Source of the DNA: a bacterium
GTDB taxonomy: Bacteria > Vulcanimicrobiota > Xenobia > RGZZ01
DNA length: 5,787 nucleotides
NCBI GenBank assembly: GCA_021782195.1
Contig: JAJXVI010000179.1
Location: forward strand, 1 to 5,787
Direction of reading: 5' to 3'
The notes under the pieces were generated by a model. It did not search any database. It saw only the letters and a program-made list of their open reading frames with translations, and was not told the DNA's origin. Below, piece by piece: positions 5,328 through 5,787 of this stretch; the first letter of the stretch is position 1, and each line of letters opens with the position of its first letter. The position numbers and the translations under genes were made by a program.

Positions 5328-5787
5328 ATTTGGCGGCTGAATTTGACGTCTCGACAACTCCTCGATGGCGGCTCGCGCCGGATCGGTCTCGTCCGGGTGG
5401 GCATATCTGACCACCATTTGCACCGATGACAGCCCCATCAGCTCCTGGGTCCTCTGGAGTCGCACGCCCATCGCGGCCAGCCGGGTGCCGAACACGTGAC
5501 GCAGATCGTGGGTCCGAAAGCTCGGCATGGCACCGCCTCCTCGCGGCTGATGACTCCTGCCACCACCGTGGCCGGCCGGACCCGCTTCTTCCACCACCAC
5601 AGCGCATTGGGTGGAACCCGCCGCTCTCCCGCCAGACCCAAGGAGTGCTTCCGCTCATGGCCTGTTGCTCGCGCAGCACCGCTATGACGCCCTCCGACAT
5701 CAACACGGTCTGACCCTCTCGCGGGTCTGCTCGAATCTTGGACTGTTTGATGTCAATTCAAGCGTTCGCGCCTGCCTGCGGGGTTTC
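5301..5787 (-). pseudogene. Decayed tyrosine recombinase (integrase), C-terminal catalytic part
   Basis: Minus-strand pieces in three frames line up as one phage-type integrase catalytic domain. Frame one (5757 to about 5650) reads IDIKQSKIRADPREGQ, then EGVIAVLREQQAMSGSTPWVW, with an in-frame TGA at 5760-5758 just before it. Frame two (about 5650-5525) reads LAGERRVPPNALWWWKKRV. Frame three (about 5525-5301) reads FRTHDLRHVFGTRL, then LMGLSSVQMVVRYAHPDE, and stops at 5301. The HxxR box (Arg codon 5501-5499) and the nucleophile Tyr (5405-5403) are present, 32 residues apart. The His nine residues before the Tyr, in the usual LGHSS, is Leu here. With two frameshifts, a nonsense codon and a lost catalytic residue, it is not functional as read. 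The N-terminal half lies beyond the window or is missing. Confidence 0.85.

Noticed and set aside
5215..5787. Short direct repeat GCGGGGTTT at 5215-5223 and 5778-5786 as possible att or target-site duplication
   Set aside because: It is nine bases long, GC-rich, and one copy is the terminator arm; chance occurrence is likely and the element boundary is not known.

Overview
This GC-rich window has the strongly G/C-biased third codon positions and AGGAG-type ribosome binding sites of a high-GC bacterium. A RimJ-type ribosomal acetyltransferase and a PilZ (cyclic di-GMP) protein suggest a Gram-negative such as a proteobacterium or myxobacterium. No marker fixes the phylum, so the taxon stays open. 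The window has no RNA gene, no CRISPR array and no intact mobile element.

Layout. (1) Positions 1-2376, minus strand: a two-gene unit. An unrecognised 234-residue protein (2376-1672) is followed four bases later by a long, mostly helical protein ending in a CxxC-x10-CxxC zinc ribbon, which runs off the left edge. The open plus-strand frames over this stretch look like antisense shadows. (2) Positions 2377-2735: a divergent intergenic region of about 360 bp. It holds a 10-bp tandem array between two copies of a 27-bp palindromic repeat, and then eight closely spaced G-tracts. (3) Positions 2736-3323, plus: rimJ. (4) Positions 4135-3425, minus: a PilZ protein with both c-di-GMP-binding motifs, convergent with rimJ. 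(5) Positions 4136-4352: a divergent spacer with a perfect 16-bp inverted repeat. (6) Positions 4353-4961, plus: an unrecognised Pro/Ala-rich protein whose C-terminus probably carries a frameshift. (7) Positions 4936-5225, plus: a 52-residue small gene with a recognisable promoter and an intrinsic terminator. (8) Positions 5244-5787: the 5' end of a gene with a good ribosome binding site, running into a decayed tyrosine recombinase on the minus strand. The right end is therefore probably the scar of an old integration.

Apart from the minus-strand pair, the genes do not form one pathway; rimJ and the PilZ gene look like independent housekeeping or signalling genes. No complete new defence or mobile system is visible. 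The least explained items are the repeat/G-tract block upstream of rimJ, the 52-bp palindrome upstream of the Pro/Ala-rich gene, the self-contained small gene, and the unrecognised gene pair with the zinc ribbon.
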